DNA of 64,000 nucleotides, taken from the NCBI GenBank assembly GCA_018228645.1, contig CP073693.1:744001-808000 (forward strand), read 5' to 3'. This DNA comes from Clostridiaceae bacterium Marseille-Q4143 (GTDB taxonomy: Bacteria; Bacillota; Clostridia; Lachnospirales; Lachnospiraceae). The notes beneath the pieces were generated by a model. It saw nothing but the letters and a program-made list of their open reading frames with translations, searched no databases and was not told the DNA's origin. The translations under genes were made by a program, and so were the position numbers. Position 1 is the first letter of the stretch, and every line of letters begins with the position of its first letter. Positions 16,068-25,332 of the stretch are shown here, in pieces.

Positions 16068-16863
16068 TCTTATTTTCCTCCACATACTGATAGATTACTT
16101 TATAATCCAGGAATCCGTCTTTCTCTGCTTTTGCTTTCAGATCCTGAATCTCCTGCTCATCCATGTCATATACCTCTTTTACAAATGCATCTGCATCTGC
16201 GATCCAGGCATCTGCCTGCTCACGATCCTTCTCATCCTTCAGCGGAAAAAGTTCCCGATCATAGCTCATGGTCAATGCATCATAAAGGGCACTCTGAAAC
16301 TCATAGAAATAGGTTTCTCCTCCATTTTTCGTCCGATCCCACAGATCCATGCATTCTCGCCAGGGGTCATAGAAGGCCATGAGTCCCCAGTGTTCCCAGT
16401 TGGAGTAATTGTACTGGATTCCATCTGCCGCCTCATCCGTTTCATTGAAGAAATTCTGAATTGCCTCATAATTTTCTTCTTCATACCAGGCATCCAGCTG
16501 TGGGAAATATTTCCGTTCCCATTGCATCTGCTCCCTCATATCTGCAGATCTCGTATGGGTAATGACCTCATGCGCTTTCCAGATCAGATCACCAGAAAAC
16601 CGTAAGAAAAGGAAAATCCCCACCAGCAACAGCGCAATCAGTACAATCACCCCAAATGCTTTTCCGGTAAATTTTGCATGGGTTTTTACTTCGTCGGAAA
16701 TCTCCTCCTGAGGCATGTCCCCCAGATCTTCAAGGTCATCCTTCAGTTTATATAAATCCTGCATGTATTTATGCTCTGCACCCGGTTCATTCATGGCCCC
16801 GCAGTAGGGGCAGCGCGGCACCAGTTCTTCGATATCAGCGCCGCAGTTCTGACATTTGATCAC
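16057..16863 (-). CDS. Zinc-ribbon membrane protein of unknown function (first of pair)
   Basis: A 268-residue protein beginning at a GTG with GGAGG nine bases upstream. The N-terminal zinc ribbon is CQNCGADIEELVPRCPYCGA (residues 4-23). A charged region is followed by one membrane helix (AFGVIVLIALLLVGIFLFLRF, about 69-89) and a Trp/Tyr-rich soluble C-terminal part (SNWEHWGLMAFYDPWRECMDLWDR). It is the first gene of a three-gene unit with its own promoter. The family is not recognised. Confidence 0.75.
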   Translation of the reverse strand: MIKCQNCGADIEELVPRCPYCGAMNEPGAEHKYMQDLYKLKDDLEDLGDMPQEEISDEVKTHAKFTGKAFGVIVLIALLLVGIFLFLRFSGDLIWKAHEVITHTRSADMREQMQWERKYFPQLDAWYEEENYEAIQNFFNETDEAADGIQYNYSNWEHWGLMAFYDPWRECMDLWDRTKNGGETYFYEFQSALYDALTMSYDRELFPLKDEKDREQADAWIADADAFVKEVYDMDEQEIQDLKAKAEKDGFLDYKVIYQYVEENKSEM

Positions 16864-16905
16864 CTTTTGTATCCTCCCCCGATTTTATGTCATTACGATA
16901 GTTTT

Positions 16906-16934
16906 ATTATACGTTATAACAAATAGGAACACAA
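16906..16934 (-). promoter_or_regulatory. Promoter of the zinc-ribbon membrane gene unit
   Basis: TTGTGT (16934-16929) and TATAAT (16911-16906) are 17 bp apart on the minus strand, directly after the aspS terminator. Confidence 0.65.
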
Positions 16935-16972
16935 TAAAAATCCGCAGTCCCGGTTACCCGGTTCTGCGGATT
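16935..16972 (-). terminator. Terminator after aspS
   Basis: On the minus strand ATCCGCAG and CTGCGGAT pair around an inner GGGTAACC-type stem and are followed by T5 (ATTTTTATT), just after the aspS stop at 16,982. Confidence 0.85.
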
Positions 16973-16981
16973 ATCTTAACA

Positions 16982-18754
16982 TTACTCTTCTGTTTTTTCT
17001 TTTTCTTCTTTGACAATCTGGATATGCACGTCGCGAAGCTGTCTTTCCTCTACTTCTGCCGGTGCTCCCATCATGACATCCTGTGCATTCTTGTTCATCG
17101 GGAACGGAATGATCTCACGGATGCTTTCCTCTCCTGCAATGAGCATCACCATACGGTCTACACCCGGGGCGATACCAGCATGTGGCGGTGCTCCGTAGCA
17201 GAATGCATTGTACATAGCCGGGAATTTTGCTTTTACATCCTCCTCGCCAAGACCGACGATGTTGAATGCTTTGACCATGATCTCCGGATCGTGGTTACGA
17301 ACAGCACCGGAAGAAAGCTCAACACCGTTACATACCAGGTCATACTGATATGCCAGAATGTCCAGCGGATTCTGGTTCTCCAGAGCATCAAGTCCGCCCT
17401 GGGGCATGGAGAACGGATTATGGCAGAACTCCAGCTCGCCGGACTCCTCACCGATCTCATACATCGGGAAGTCTACGATCCAACAGAACTCATAGCAGTC
17501 TTTCTTCATGTAAGCATCGGAAGATGCTCCCAGCATCTTTCTGAGCACGCCTGCAGTCTTCTGAGCAGTCTTTAAGTCACCTGCAGTCAGACCTACAAAA
17601 TCTCCTGCCTTCAGTCCAAGAGCTGTTACTACTGCATCTTTCTTATCCTGCAGGAACTTGGAGATACCGCCTACCAGCTCCATCTTGTCATCCAGGCGGA
17701 ACCAGTATGCTTTCTGTCCGCTCTGTACTTCTACATCTGCACACAGTTTATCAATGACTTTTCTCGTACCCTTGAACTCAGGAGCTACGATTGCTTTTAC
17801 CGTCTTTCCTTCAAAAGGTCCGAATCCACAGTCAGCAAGTACATCCGTTGCATCCTGCACTAACAGGCTGATACGAAGGTCCGGTTTATCGGAACCATAT
17901 TTATCCATTGCCTCCAGATACGGAATTCTCTTGAATGGCGGTTTGGAAGCCTCTTTGTAAATGCCGTATTTGGAGAAGATCGGCGGCAGTACATCCTCAA
18001 GAACTGCAAATACGTCCTCCTGGCTTGCAAATGCCATCTCCATATCCAGCTGATAGAACTCTCCCGGAGAACGGTCTGCTCTGGCGTCCTCATCACGGAA
18101 ACATGGAGCAATCTGGAAATAACGGTCAAATCCGGAAGCCATCAGAAGCTGTTTGAACTGCTGCGGAGCCTGGGGCAGTGCATAGAACTTGCCCGGATGA
18201 TTTCTGGAGGGTACCAGATAATCTCTTGCTCCCTCCGGAGAAGAGCAGGTCAGAATCGGGGTGGTGATCTCCATAAAATCATGAGCAGTCATGCTCTGAC
18301 GAAGGTCAGCCACGATCTTGCTTCTCAGAACAATTTTGCCCTTTACCTCCGGATTGCGGAGATCCAGATAACGATATTTCAGACGGATATTCTCGTCAGC
18401 CTCTTTGGAATGGTTGATCTGGAAGGGCAGCTCATTGTAACGGCATTTTCCTAAAACTTCAATCTTCGTCGGTACTACTTCGATGTCTCCGGTCGGAAGC
18501 TTTGCATTTTTGCTGCTTCTCTCACGTACGACACCATCTACCTGAATGGTAGACTCATAATTCAGCTCTGACAGCTGATCCATGATCTCCTCAGTCTCTA
18601 CTACGATCTGGGTCGTTCCGTAGAAATCTCTTAAAATGAGGAATCCTAAATTCTTACTTACTTTACGGATGTTCTCGTACCAGCCTACCAGACGTACTTC
18701 CTGTCCGGCATTCTCAAGACGCAGTTCTCCGCAGTTATGGGTTCTTCCCTGCAT
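16982..18754 (-). CDS. aspS: Aspartate-tRNA ligase
   Basis: A 590-residue class II synthetase of the bacterial type. It has an N-terminal OB-fold anticodon domain (about 1-110, VRLVGWYENIRKVSKNLGFLILRD), motif 2 with QIAPCFRDEDARADR, the bacterial GAD insertion (about 300-410) and motif 3 (GIAPGVDRMVMLIAGEESIREIIPFP). It charges tRNA-Asp in the cytoplasm. It lies 30 bp downstream of hisS and is probably co-transcribed. A terminator follows. Confidence 0.97.
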   Translation of the reverse strand: MQGRTHNCGELRLENAGQEVRLVGWYENIRKVSKNLGFLILRDFYGTTQIVVETEEIMDQLSELNYESTIQVDGVVRERSSKNAKLPTGDIEVVPTKIEVLGKCRYNELPFQINHSKEADENIRLKYRYLDLRNPEVKGKIVLRSKIVADLRQSMTAHDFMEITTPILTCSSPEGARDYLVPSRNHPGKFYALPQAPQQFKQLLMASGFDRYFQIAPCFRDEDARADRSPGEFYQLDMEMAFASQEDVFAVLEDVLPPIFSKYGIYKEASKPPFKRIPYLEAMDKYGSDKPDLRISLLVQDATDVLADCGFGPFEGKTVKAIVAPEFKGTRKVIDKLCADVEVQSGQKAYWFRLDDKMELVGGISKFLQDKKDAVVTALGLKAGDFVGLTAGDLKTAQKTAGVLRKMLGASSDAYMKKDCYEFCWIVDFPMYEIGEESGELEFCHNPFSMPQGGLDALENQNPLDILAYQYDLVCNGVELSSGAVRNHDPEIMVKAFNIVGLGEEDVKAKFPAMYNAFCYGAPPHAGIAPGVDRMVMLIAGEESIREIIPFPMNKNAQDVMMGAPAEVEERQLRDVHIQIVKEEKEKTEE

Positions 18755-18784
18755 GTTTTTTACCTCTCTCTTCCTCGCTGCAGC

Positions 18785-20035
18785 TTATCTGCAGAAAAAT
18801 TCCTTGAATTCCGTATAGCCTTCTTTGGAAAGCTGTTCCTTCTGGAATTTTTTATTCTTATTCATCAGAGCCACAAGTACCTGAGCACCTGCTTCACGCT
18901 CTGCCTTTGCCTCTTTTAATACCTCACAGAGTTTCTCCGCAGGCATATTTTTCTCGATCAGGAATGCTTTCTTTCCGGAGGTACCCGGTACCTGGAAATT
19001 CTGCTCCATAAGAATCGTGATAATTCTCTCAAATCCAATGGAAAAACCGCAGGCCGGTGTATCTTTTCCGGTAAATTTTCCGATCATCTTGTCATAGCGG
19101 CCGCCGCCTGCTACAGAACTTCCAAACTCTGCCATCTCGATCTCAAAGATGGTTCCGGTGTAGTAAGACATACCACGTACCAGAGTCGGGTCAAACACCA
19201 GCTGGAACTGGGAAGCAGCGGTTGCCTCTACACTGGTACGGATGGTACGGAGATTCTCAATCACGTCCTCTTCCAGAACGCCGGAAAGCTTCTCTGACAG
19301 GTACGCAAGTGCATCTTCTGCCTTCTCCATCTCATCGAACATGGTGACATATTTCTCTACGTTTGCTTCTGGATAGCCGGACTCAATAAGTTCTGCTTTC
19401 ACGCCATCCCAGCCGATCTTATCCATCTTGTCAAGGATGATGAATACCTGATCATACTGATCCTCGGTAAATCCACTGTAGGATGCCATTGCTTTTAAGA
19501 TACGGCGCTCATTGATACGTACTTTGAAATCTTTAAAATTCAGTTTTCCAAGCAGTGTGGTGGTAGCCAGGATCAGCTCGATCTCTGCCAGGCAAGTCGG
19601 CTCACCAAGGATATCGATATCACACTGAACGAACTGACGGAAACGTCCTCTCTGGGGACGGTCAGCTCTCCATACACTGCCCATCTGCAGAGCTTTAAAC
19701 GGAGTCGGCAGATCGTTGGCATTGTTGGAATAGAATCTGGAAAGCGGTACCGTCAGGTCATAACGAAGTCCGCTGTCGGTCAGGTCTGCTTCACTCTGGG
19801 CAGTCTCCAGATTCAGTTTCTCGCCTCTCTTCATGATCTTGAAGATCAGCTTCTCGTTGTCTCCGCCCTGTTTGCTGCACAGGTTCTCGATATGCTCCAC
19901 ACACGGAGTCTCAATCGGAGAAAATCCAAAACTTTTATAGGTTTCTTTAATCAGTCCGGTAACATAATCTCTGACCTGCATCTCTGCGGGCAGAATGTCT
20001 TTCATACCGGTAACCGGTTTCTTCTTTAAAGGCAT
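18785..20035 (-). CDS. hisS: Histidine-tRNA ligase
   Basis: A 416-residue class II synthetase. The chosen ATG (MPLKKKPVTGMKDILP) has GAGAGG upstream; a longer frame to 20,098 is unlike the family start. Motif 2 (MGSVWRADRPQRGRFRQFVQCDIDI), the His-specific FDPTLVRGMSYYTGTIFEI and GGGRYDKMIGKF blocks, and a C-terminal anticodon domain are all present. A consensus sigma-A promoter lies about 75 bp upstream. No T-box leader is visible. hisS and aspS form an operon. Confidence 0.97.
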   Translation of the reverse strand: MPLKKKPVTGMKDILPAEMQVRDYVTGLIKETYKSFGFSPIETPCVEHIENLCSKQGGDNEKLIFKIMKRGEKLNLETAQSEADLTDSGLRYDLTVPLSRFYSNNANDLPTPFKALQMGSVWRADRPQRGRFRQFVQCDIDILGEPTCLAEIELILATTTLLGKLNFKDFKVRINERRILKAMASYSGFTEDQYDQVFIILDKMDKIGWDGVKAELIESGYPEANVEKYVTMFDEMEKAEDALAYLSEKLSGVLEEDVIENLRTIRTSVEATAASQFQLVFDPTLVRGMSYYTGTIFEIEMAEFGSSVAGGGRYDKMIGKFTGKDTPACGFSIGFERIITILMEQNFQVPGTSGKKAFLIEKNMPAEKLCEVLKEAKAEREAGAQVLVALMNKNKKFQKEQLSKEGYTEFKEFFCR

Positions 20036-20109
20036 AAATCTTGTTCCTCTCTGTATTACGTATTGTGAAAACAGCTGTATTTTGCTGATTTTTCTCACAC
20101 CTACCGACT

Positions 20110-20138
20110 ATTATACGTTTCGGTTTTGCCACTGTCAA
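20110..20138 (-). promoter_or_regulatory. Sigma-A promoter of hisS-aspS
   Basis: Perfect TTGACA (20138-20133) and TATAAT (20115-20110) with a 17-bp spacer on the minus strand. The stretch 20,139-20,344 upstream of it is AT-rich and holds nothing else that I recognise. Confidence 0.9.
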
Positions 20139-20344
20139 GAACGTATCCGACTGTCATCAAGCCTTATTCCAGCAAAATTTTCTTTTCCTCATTTTTATTT
20201 TTTGTATTATTACACCCGAACTATTTCACATTCTTGTCAATTAAGTCTATTACAAATGGACCTGATTGTTTAATACAAAAATACTGTCAAAAATATAATC
20301 TGTGAAAACAACCACCTAAGTTCACCTCCAATGTCAAAGATACT

Positions 20345-20611
20345 GGGCATATAATACATTTATTCTGTTTAATACCCAAAGAAGATATCAGAAATCTTGA
20401 AAATTCATTTTAGCAACCATATACAAAGAGCATTTGTACATATAGACTATCATGCTTTTCGACTGCCCAGATATTAGTACTTTCGTGGGTAGAGAATACT
20501 GCACTTCCTTTATATATCCAAATCGAACACTAAAATATGCTATTTATATAGAGTTTCAGATACTATGATTGATTCATCGGGCAGAATAGAAATTTTCGCT
20601 TTTATCTGCCC
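20345..20611. repeat. Dispersed structured intergenic element, copy A
   Basis: A 267-bp non-coding stretch that begins GGGCATATAATAC and ends TTTATCTGCCC, giving short imperfect terminal inverted repeats. It shares an ordered set of blocks with copies B and C: TATTCTGTTT near the left end, an internal CTGCCCA/TGGGTAG hairpin (near 20,463-20,494), TTTCAG about 60 bp from the right end, and a terminal GGGCAGA...ATCTGCCC hairpin (20,579-20,611). Sequence identity to B and C is modest but order and length are kept. It lies between the hemZ terminator and the hisS promoter. Confidence 0.7.
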
Positions 20612-20642
20612 GGCAGAACAGAAACTGACTGTCAGAACCGAA

Positions 20643-20698
20643 AAAAGGCCTGTCATAGAATAGATGACACCATCTATTCTGCAACAGTCCCTTTTCTT
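20643..20698 (-). terminator. Terminator of hemZ
   Basis: On the minus strand AAAGGGACTGT...ACAGGCCTTTTTT encloses a second perfect stem, AGAATAGATG-GTGT-CATCTATTCT. It starts directly after the hemZ stop and ends in T6. Confidence 0.85.
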
Positions 20699-22174
20699 TT
20701 AAATTCCATTTTTACAGAAAAATTGTTCTTTCCGTTCGATCATCTCATCGATCCGCTCAATGTATTGGCTGACATCTTTTACATTTTCGCATCGTTCAAT
20801 CCGGCTTTCCATAACTTCCGGCTGATCTGATGGAAGGACTACTTTAGTAGATGCACCCGCACCTGCTGCCAGAATCGTCTGCTTTTCCTCCATAATCAGA
20901 ATGTTGTAGATGCCTGCCTTATCCACTTTCGCATAACCGACATTTTCAAAATTACCTGCCATATTTTTCTGACGGTAGAGATAATAGGGAGACAGTTCCA
21001 TCTCGGCACAGTATCTGGCGGTCATATCCATGATCTGCATGTTATTTTCCAGACCCATCTCTTCATATTTATCTTTGAAAAGACTAAGCCTTGCTGCTCG
21101 CTTGATGGCAAGAGAATGAACCGTCACACTGTCCGGCGCCATCCTCTGTACTTCCTGCATGGTCCGTTCCACATCCTCATACGTCTCGCTCGGAAGTCCT
21201 ACGATGAGATCCATATTAATATGAGAAAATCCCATCTCACGGGCCAGCGCAAATGCTTCCTGCACCTGCACCACCGTATGTCTTCTGCCAATAATGTCCA
21301 GCGTCTTCTGATTCATGGTCTGGGGATTAATGGAAATCCGGTCAATACCGTGATCAAGAAGTACCTGTAACTTTTCTCTGGTAATGCTGTCCGGACGGCC
21401 TGCCTCTACAGTAAATTCCTGCAGATGTTCTGTATCAAAGCAACTCTGAATCTTCGTCAGCAGACGGTCCAGCTGATAAGGCTCCAGTGTGGTCGGTGTT
21501 CCGCCGCCAATATAAACTGTATTTAATTTTTTATGGCGGAACCGGCTAGATAAATAGTCCAGTTCCTTGCATAATGCATCCAGATACTCATCTACCCGTT
21601 TCCGCCAACGTTCCAGCGGGTAGGAAGAAAAAGAACAGTACAAACAGATGCTAGGGCAAAAGGGAATTCCCACATACAGACTATAACCGTCCTTGTAGTC
21701 AATATTTCTTAATACATACTGTTCCCGGTTGGCAATCATAACACTTAAAGCCACTTTCTCTTTGCTGGCTAAGTACGTATTTCTCATATATTCCGCAATT
21801 TCTACATTGCGTTTGCCCTGCTCCAGAAGTCCCATGGCAATCTTAGTAGGGCGGATACCGGTCAGCGTTCCCCAGGGAAGCTCCTGTCCTGTATAATTTG
21901 AAAGTTTCCGGTAGATCAGACGCTTCAGATGATTTTTTGTTTCTTTCCGGTCACTGTAGTCAATGGCCTGCTCGCCATTTTCTTTCAGACATCCGTCTTC
22001 TGTCACGGAAAATGACACCTGGTCGTCCGTGAAATGCACTGTCATCCGGATCTTGGTATCATCCGTAAATGTATCCTGTACTCTGACTTGCACGTCCTCC
22101 CGTGGAAAGAAAGCTTTCACCAGGGAATGAATATCATATTCAAAGCTTGGCCTATTTACAATTACTTCTATCAT
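20699..22174 (-). CDS. hemZ: Oxygen-independent coproporphyrinogen dehydrogenase-like radical SAM protein (HemZ)
   Basis: A 491-residue protein. An N-terminal extension of about 160 residues typical of HemZ precedes a radical SAM domain with CPSICLYCSF (C-x3-C-x2-C), GGGTPTTLE, EAGRPDSIT and INMDLIVGLPSE. The C-terminal part has YLYRQKNMAGNFENVGY, a HemZ marker. It belongs to the HemN/HemZ branch, proposed to oxidise coproporphyrinogen III anaerobically; haem synthesis itself is not evidenced here. In many relatives hemZ directly follows the metallo-hydrolase gene downstream of relA. Here that link is broken by about 9 kb. Confidence 0.92.
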   Translation of the reverse strand: MIEVIVNRPSFEYDIHSLVKAFFPREDVQVRVQDTFTDDTKIRMTVHFTDDQVSFSVTEDGCLKENGEQAIDYSDRKETKNHLKRLIYRKLSNYTGQELPWGTLTGIRPTKIAMGLLEQGKRNVEIAEYMRNTYLASKEKVALSVMIANREQYVLRNIDYKDGYSLYVGIPFCPSICLYCSFSSYPLERWRKRVDEYLDALCKELDYLSSRFRHKKLNTVYIGGGTPTTLEPYQLDRLLTKIQSCFDTEHLQEFTVEAGRPDSITREKLQVLLDHGIDRISINPQTMNQKTLDIIGRRHTVVQVQEAFALAREMGFSHINMDLIVGLPSETYEDVERTMQEVQRMAPDSVTVHSLAIKRAARLSLFKDKYEEMGLENNMQIMDMTARYCAEMELSPYYLYRQKNMAGNFENVGYAKVDKAGIYNILIMEEKQTILAAGAGASTKVVLPSDQPEVMESRIERCENVKDVSQYIERIDEMIERKEQFFCKNGI

Positions 22175-22259
22175 CTATCGTTCTATCCTCTCATTTTTCG
22201 CTCTTATGAAAAAAGTGTAACTCAAATATCTCCCGGTGGCAACCTTTTTCCTGCAAGTG

Positions 22260-22297
22260 AAAGACGGAGTCAGACACTGTGTTCTGACCCCGTCTTT
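22260..22297 (-). terminator. Hairpin after the 2-hydroxyacid dehydrogenase gene
   Basis: AAAGACGGGGTCAGA and TCTGACTCCGTCTTT pair almost perfectly on the minus strand, between the dehydrogenase stop (22,331) and the hemZ start (22,174). The T-run is weak, so termination may be partial. Confidence 0.6.
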
Positions 22298-22330
22298 CGG
22301 AGGTAGTATAATTATATCAACAAATTGTTT

Positions 22331-23293
22331 CTAGCAAACCAGATTATACGGTTTCTCTCCTTCAAGAAGTGTTCTCACACCCTGAAGCAATTCATGAATC
22401 ATCTCCACACGAACCTCTGCCACGTTGGTGCAGCAATGTGGAGTCATGACGATATTATCAAGCGCCGCAAGCTCCGGATTTACATTCGGTTCAAACTCCT
22501 GTACATCAAGAGCTGCGCCCTTGATCACATGGTTTTTCAAAGCATCCAGAAGAGCTGCTTCCTCTACAATCGGACCTCTGGAGGCATTGATGAGGTACGC
22601 ATCTTTCTTCATGAGCGCAAGCTTCTCTGCATTGATGAAATGTTTCGTTTCTTCCATCAGTGGAATGTGGATAGTTACCACATCTGCGTTTTTCAGTACT
22701 TCCTCGGCGGTCATGTACTGTGCTCCGCCCAGTTCTTCCTCTGCTTCCTTCGGAATTGCACCCTGGTTGGAGTAGATAATCTTCATTCCAAGGCCATGAG
22801 CCTTGCGGGCTACCATATGTCCAATTCTTCCCATTCCGATAACACCAAGCGTCTTTCCGTAGAGAACCATATCTCTGTAGAAGAACAGCTGACGTTTCAT
22901 CACCAGATCTCTCTTAAGCTCTCTGTCGTACTGTACAACACCACGGCATACGCTCATCATCAAAGCAACTGTCATCTCACTGGTGGCTTCCATTACAGAT
23001 CGCGGTGCGTTCAGCACATGAATTCCTTTTTCTTTTGCATAACGCCAGTCAACATTATCATATCCGGAACCGACATTTCCTACGATCTCCAGATTTTCTG
23101 CACTGTCGATGAGTTCCTGATCCATCTTAAAATCATGGTAGCAGATAAAGATATCTGCATCTTTGATGACTTCTTTTGCTTCTTCTTTGGTCCATGCGGT
23201 CAGTGGCTCCTTCGGAACTGCGACCTGCATGTCTGTTACATATTCTTCATAATATTCTTTCGGAATATTATGACTCAGAACAATCTTTTTCAT
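22331..23293 (-). CDS. D-isomer-specific 2-hydroxyacid dehydrogenase family protein
   Basis: A 320-residue NAD(P)-dependent oxidoreductase. The nucleotide-binding motif is GVIGMGRIGHMVARKAHGLGM (about 150-170). The catalytic Arg (INASRGPIV), Glu (LDVQEFEP) and His (MTPHCC) are in the expected order. It resembles glyoxylate/hydroxypyruvate reductases and phosphoglycerate dehydrogenase without the ACT domain. It follows tctA by six bases and is the last gene of the transporter unit, so its substrate is probably the imported acid or a derivative. Confidence 0.88.
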   Translation of the reverse strand: MKKIVLSHNIPKEYYEEYVTDMQVAVPKEPLTAWTKEEAKEVIKDADIFICYHDFKMDQELIDSAENLEIVGNVGSGYDNVDWRYAKEKGIHVLNAPRSVMEATSEMTVALMMSVCRGVVQYDRELKRDLVMKRQLFFYRDMVLYGKTLGVIGMGRIGHMVARKAHGLGMKIIYSNQGAIPKEAEEELGGAQYMTAEEVLKNADVVTIHIPLMEETKHFINAEKLALMKKDAYLINASRGPIVEEAALLDALKNHVIKGAALDVQEFEPNVNPELAALDNIVMTPHCCTNVAEVRVEMIHELLQGVRTLLEGEKPYNLVC

Positions 23294-23299
23294 ATCTTC

Positions 23300-24781
23300 C
23301 TATACTTCCTTTCTCTCTTTGAAATAGTGTCTGATTCCTTTGTAAATCGGCAGACTCAGAGAAATCAGTGCAACAACGATAAATGCACAGCTGATCGGGC
23401 GGCTGAAGAAGATAGAATAGCTTCCCTGTGTCATAACAAGACTACGACGAAGGTTACCTTCACACATCTGACCAAGAATCAGAGCAAGTACGATCGGAGA
23501 CAGCGGATATCCACCTTTAGTCAGCAGATATCCAATGACACCTGCAATAAACATCACAAGTACGTCATAGTAGTTATTATTGATTGCAAAAGATCCAATA
23601 GAGCAAAGTACCAGAATAACCGGGATCAGTACACGTTTCGGAATAGATACAATTCTCACAAACAACGGCTGCGCTGCAAATCCAAGGATCAAGACAAATA
23701 CATTTGCCAGCATAAAACCGGCGAAAATCGTCTGTACAGTAGTCAAATGAGTCATAAACAACTGCGGTCCCGGGATAAGATTATGCATCTGAAGAGCCCC
23801 CAACATAACTGCAGTGTTCGCATCTCCAGGGATACCAAGCGTCAGAAGTGGAATCAGTGCTCCGCCAGTCGTACCATTGTTGGAAGACTCCGGAGCTGCA
23901 ATTCCTTCCGGAATACCGGTGCCAAATTTCTCTGGATGTTTGGAAAGGCGCTTCTCCATATCATAGGAAATAAATGCACTGATGTCTCCTCCTGCACCAG
24001 GGATAATACCGATACCGGTGCCAGTCAGGCCTCCTCTGATAATAGTCGGTATAATAGTTTTCAAGTCACTCTTGCTGGGGAATGGATGCTTGGTTGCCTT
24101 CGCAGCAGGTCTCTCAGTAAACAAATCCTCACATGTGATGAAACACTGACTCAGTGCAAACAGGCCTACCAGAACCGGAATGAAGGAAAGACCGTTCATC
24201 AGGTAAACGCTTCCGAAGTTATAACGGCTGAATGCCGTAATGTTATCAATACCAATCAATGACAAAAGAATTCCAAGACATCCGGACATCAGCCCTTTTA
24301 CAAGGCTCTTGCCACTGATTCCTGCTATAATGGAAAGTCCGAAGAATGCCAGTGCAAATGACTCTGGTGCACTGAATTTCAGGGATACCATTGCAATTTT
24401 CTGCGCGATAAGAATCATAATCGTACCAGAAATAATTCCACCTCCGAAGGAAGCCAGCGTAGAAATACCAAGCGCTCGTCCGGCCTCACCTCTTAGAGTG
24501 AATGGATAACCATCAAGTACAGTTGCAGCTGCAGACGGTGTACCCGGTGTATTAATCAAAATTGCAGTAATAGAACCACCATACAGGGCTCCACAGAAAA
24601 TACCTATCAGCATCAACATACCTTCTGCAGGTCCCATACTGAAAGTCAGCGGCATCAGCAGGCAGACACCCATGGTGGAAGTCAGACCCGGCATGGCACC
24701 GAAAGAAATACCCATAATAACTCCGCCCAGTGTACACAGCAGAACTGAGGGCTGAAGCACTGCGGAAAGAACTTCTAACAT
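23300..24781 (-). CDS. Tripartite tricarboxylate transporter permease (TctA)
   Basis: A 493-residue polytopic membrane protein with about 11-12 helices. The TctA blocks are visible: GVIMGISFGAMPGLTSTMGVCLLMPLT at the N-terminus, FGGGIISGTIMILIAQ, GIIPGAGGDISAFISYDMEKRLSK and GIAAPESSNNGTTGGALIPLLTLGIPGDANTAVMLGAL. It is the large membrane subunit that uses a periplasmic-type binding protein to import carboxylates with a cation gradient. It lies 12 bp after tctB. SD AGGAGG precedes the start. Confidence 0.95.
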   Translation of the reverse strand: MLEVLSAVLQPSVLLCTLGGVIMGISFGAMPGLTSTMGVCLLMPLTFSMGPAEGMLMLIGIFCGALYGGSITAILINTPGTPSAAATVLDGYPFTLRGEAGRALGISTLASFGGGIISGTIMILIAQKIAMVSLKFSAPESFALAFFGLSIIAGISGKSLVKGLMSGCLGILLSLIGIDNITAFSRYNFGSVYLMNGLSFIPVLVGLFALSQCFITCEDLFTERPAAKATKHPFPSKSDLKTIIPTIIRGGLTGTGIGIIPGAGGDISAFISYDMEKRLSKHPEKFGTGIPEGIAAPESSNNGTTGGALIPLLTLGIPGDANTAVMLGALQMHNLIPGPQLFMTHLTTVQTIFAGFMLANVFVLILGFAAQPLFVRIVSIPKRVLIPVILVLCSIGSFAINNNYYDVLVMFIAGVIGYLLTKGGYPLSPIVLALILGQMCEGNLRRSLVMTQGSYSIFFSRPISCAFIVVALISLSLPIYKGIRHYFKERKEV

Positions 24782-24793
24782 AATTTTTCCTCC

Positions 24794-25255
24794 TTAAAAC
24801 AGCAGTCCCTTGGGAAGGTTTACATGTAGCAGGTTATGGAATACAAAGTACAGGACAGCTACCACGATAATCGGCAATATTGCTGAAAGTACTTTACTCT
24901 TCTCATGCACTTTGAAATAATAATTCAAGCCATATTGGAATACAATCGAACTTACAATAAATCCAACTTCTTTTATACAAATGATATATACAAGCGTAAT
25001 ACCCATAGTGAGCCATACACGCAAATTTTCTTTTTTAAAGATCGTTACTTTCTCTAATTCTGCCGGAATCATCTCTCCTTTAGAGAGAACCAGCTCCAGT
25101 ACTGACAACAGAATTACCAGTACACACATAATCCGCGGAAAATATCCAGGTCCGACAGCTCCGTTGCTTCCTGCCGGGAAACTAAGAGAAATGATAAAAA
25201 ATACTACTGCAACAGCAATAAAGATACAGGCTATCGCATTTGCAATTTTCTTCAT
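24794..25255 (-). CDS. Tripartite tricarboxylate transporter small subunit (TctB)
   Basis: A 153-residue protein with four predicted membrane helices and the GAVGPGYFPRIMCVLVILLS turn (about residues 33-52) characteristic of TctB. It is the small membrane subunit partner of the TctA encoded next. SD GGAGG precedes the ATG. A hairpin lies between it and tctC. Confidence 0.9.
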   Translation of the reverse strand: MKKIANAIACIFIAVAVVFFIISLSFPAGSNGAVGPGYFPRIMCVLVILLSVLELVLSKGEMIPAELEKVTIFKKENLRVWLTMGITLVYIICIKEVGFIVSSIVFQYGLNYYFKVHEKSKVLSAILPIIVVAVLYFVFHNLLHVNLPKGLLF

Positions 25256-25283
25256 TCTTATATTACCTCCTTCTTCGAAAATT

Positions 25284-25310
25284 GAGGCAAGGCACCAGAT
25301 GCCTTGCCTC
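25284..25310 (-). terminator. Intercistronic hairpin between tctC and tctB
   Basis: GAGGCAAGGCA and TGCCTTGCCTC form a perfect 11-bp stem with a 5-base loop just after the tctC stop. The following AATTTT is a weak T-run. It probably stabilises the tctC message or lowers tctBA expression. Confidence 0.7.
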
Positions 25311-25332
25311 TCTTTGCATTACATTCGTTTGA

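Noticed and set aside
20036..20110. Possible T-box leader before hisS
   Set aside because: The leader after the predicted start is only about 70 nt, with no T-box sequence or terminator/antiterminator pair.
20345..20611. Target-site duplications flanking the 266-bp elements
   Set aside because: I compared the flanks of all three copies and found no convincing direct repeats, so transposition is not shown.
22325..24262. Long plus-strand frame of 645 codons
   Set aside because: It lies antisense to the dehydrogenase and tctA genes, has low-complexity His/Cys/Asn-rich translation and no SD or domain. It is a shadow of the real genes.
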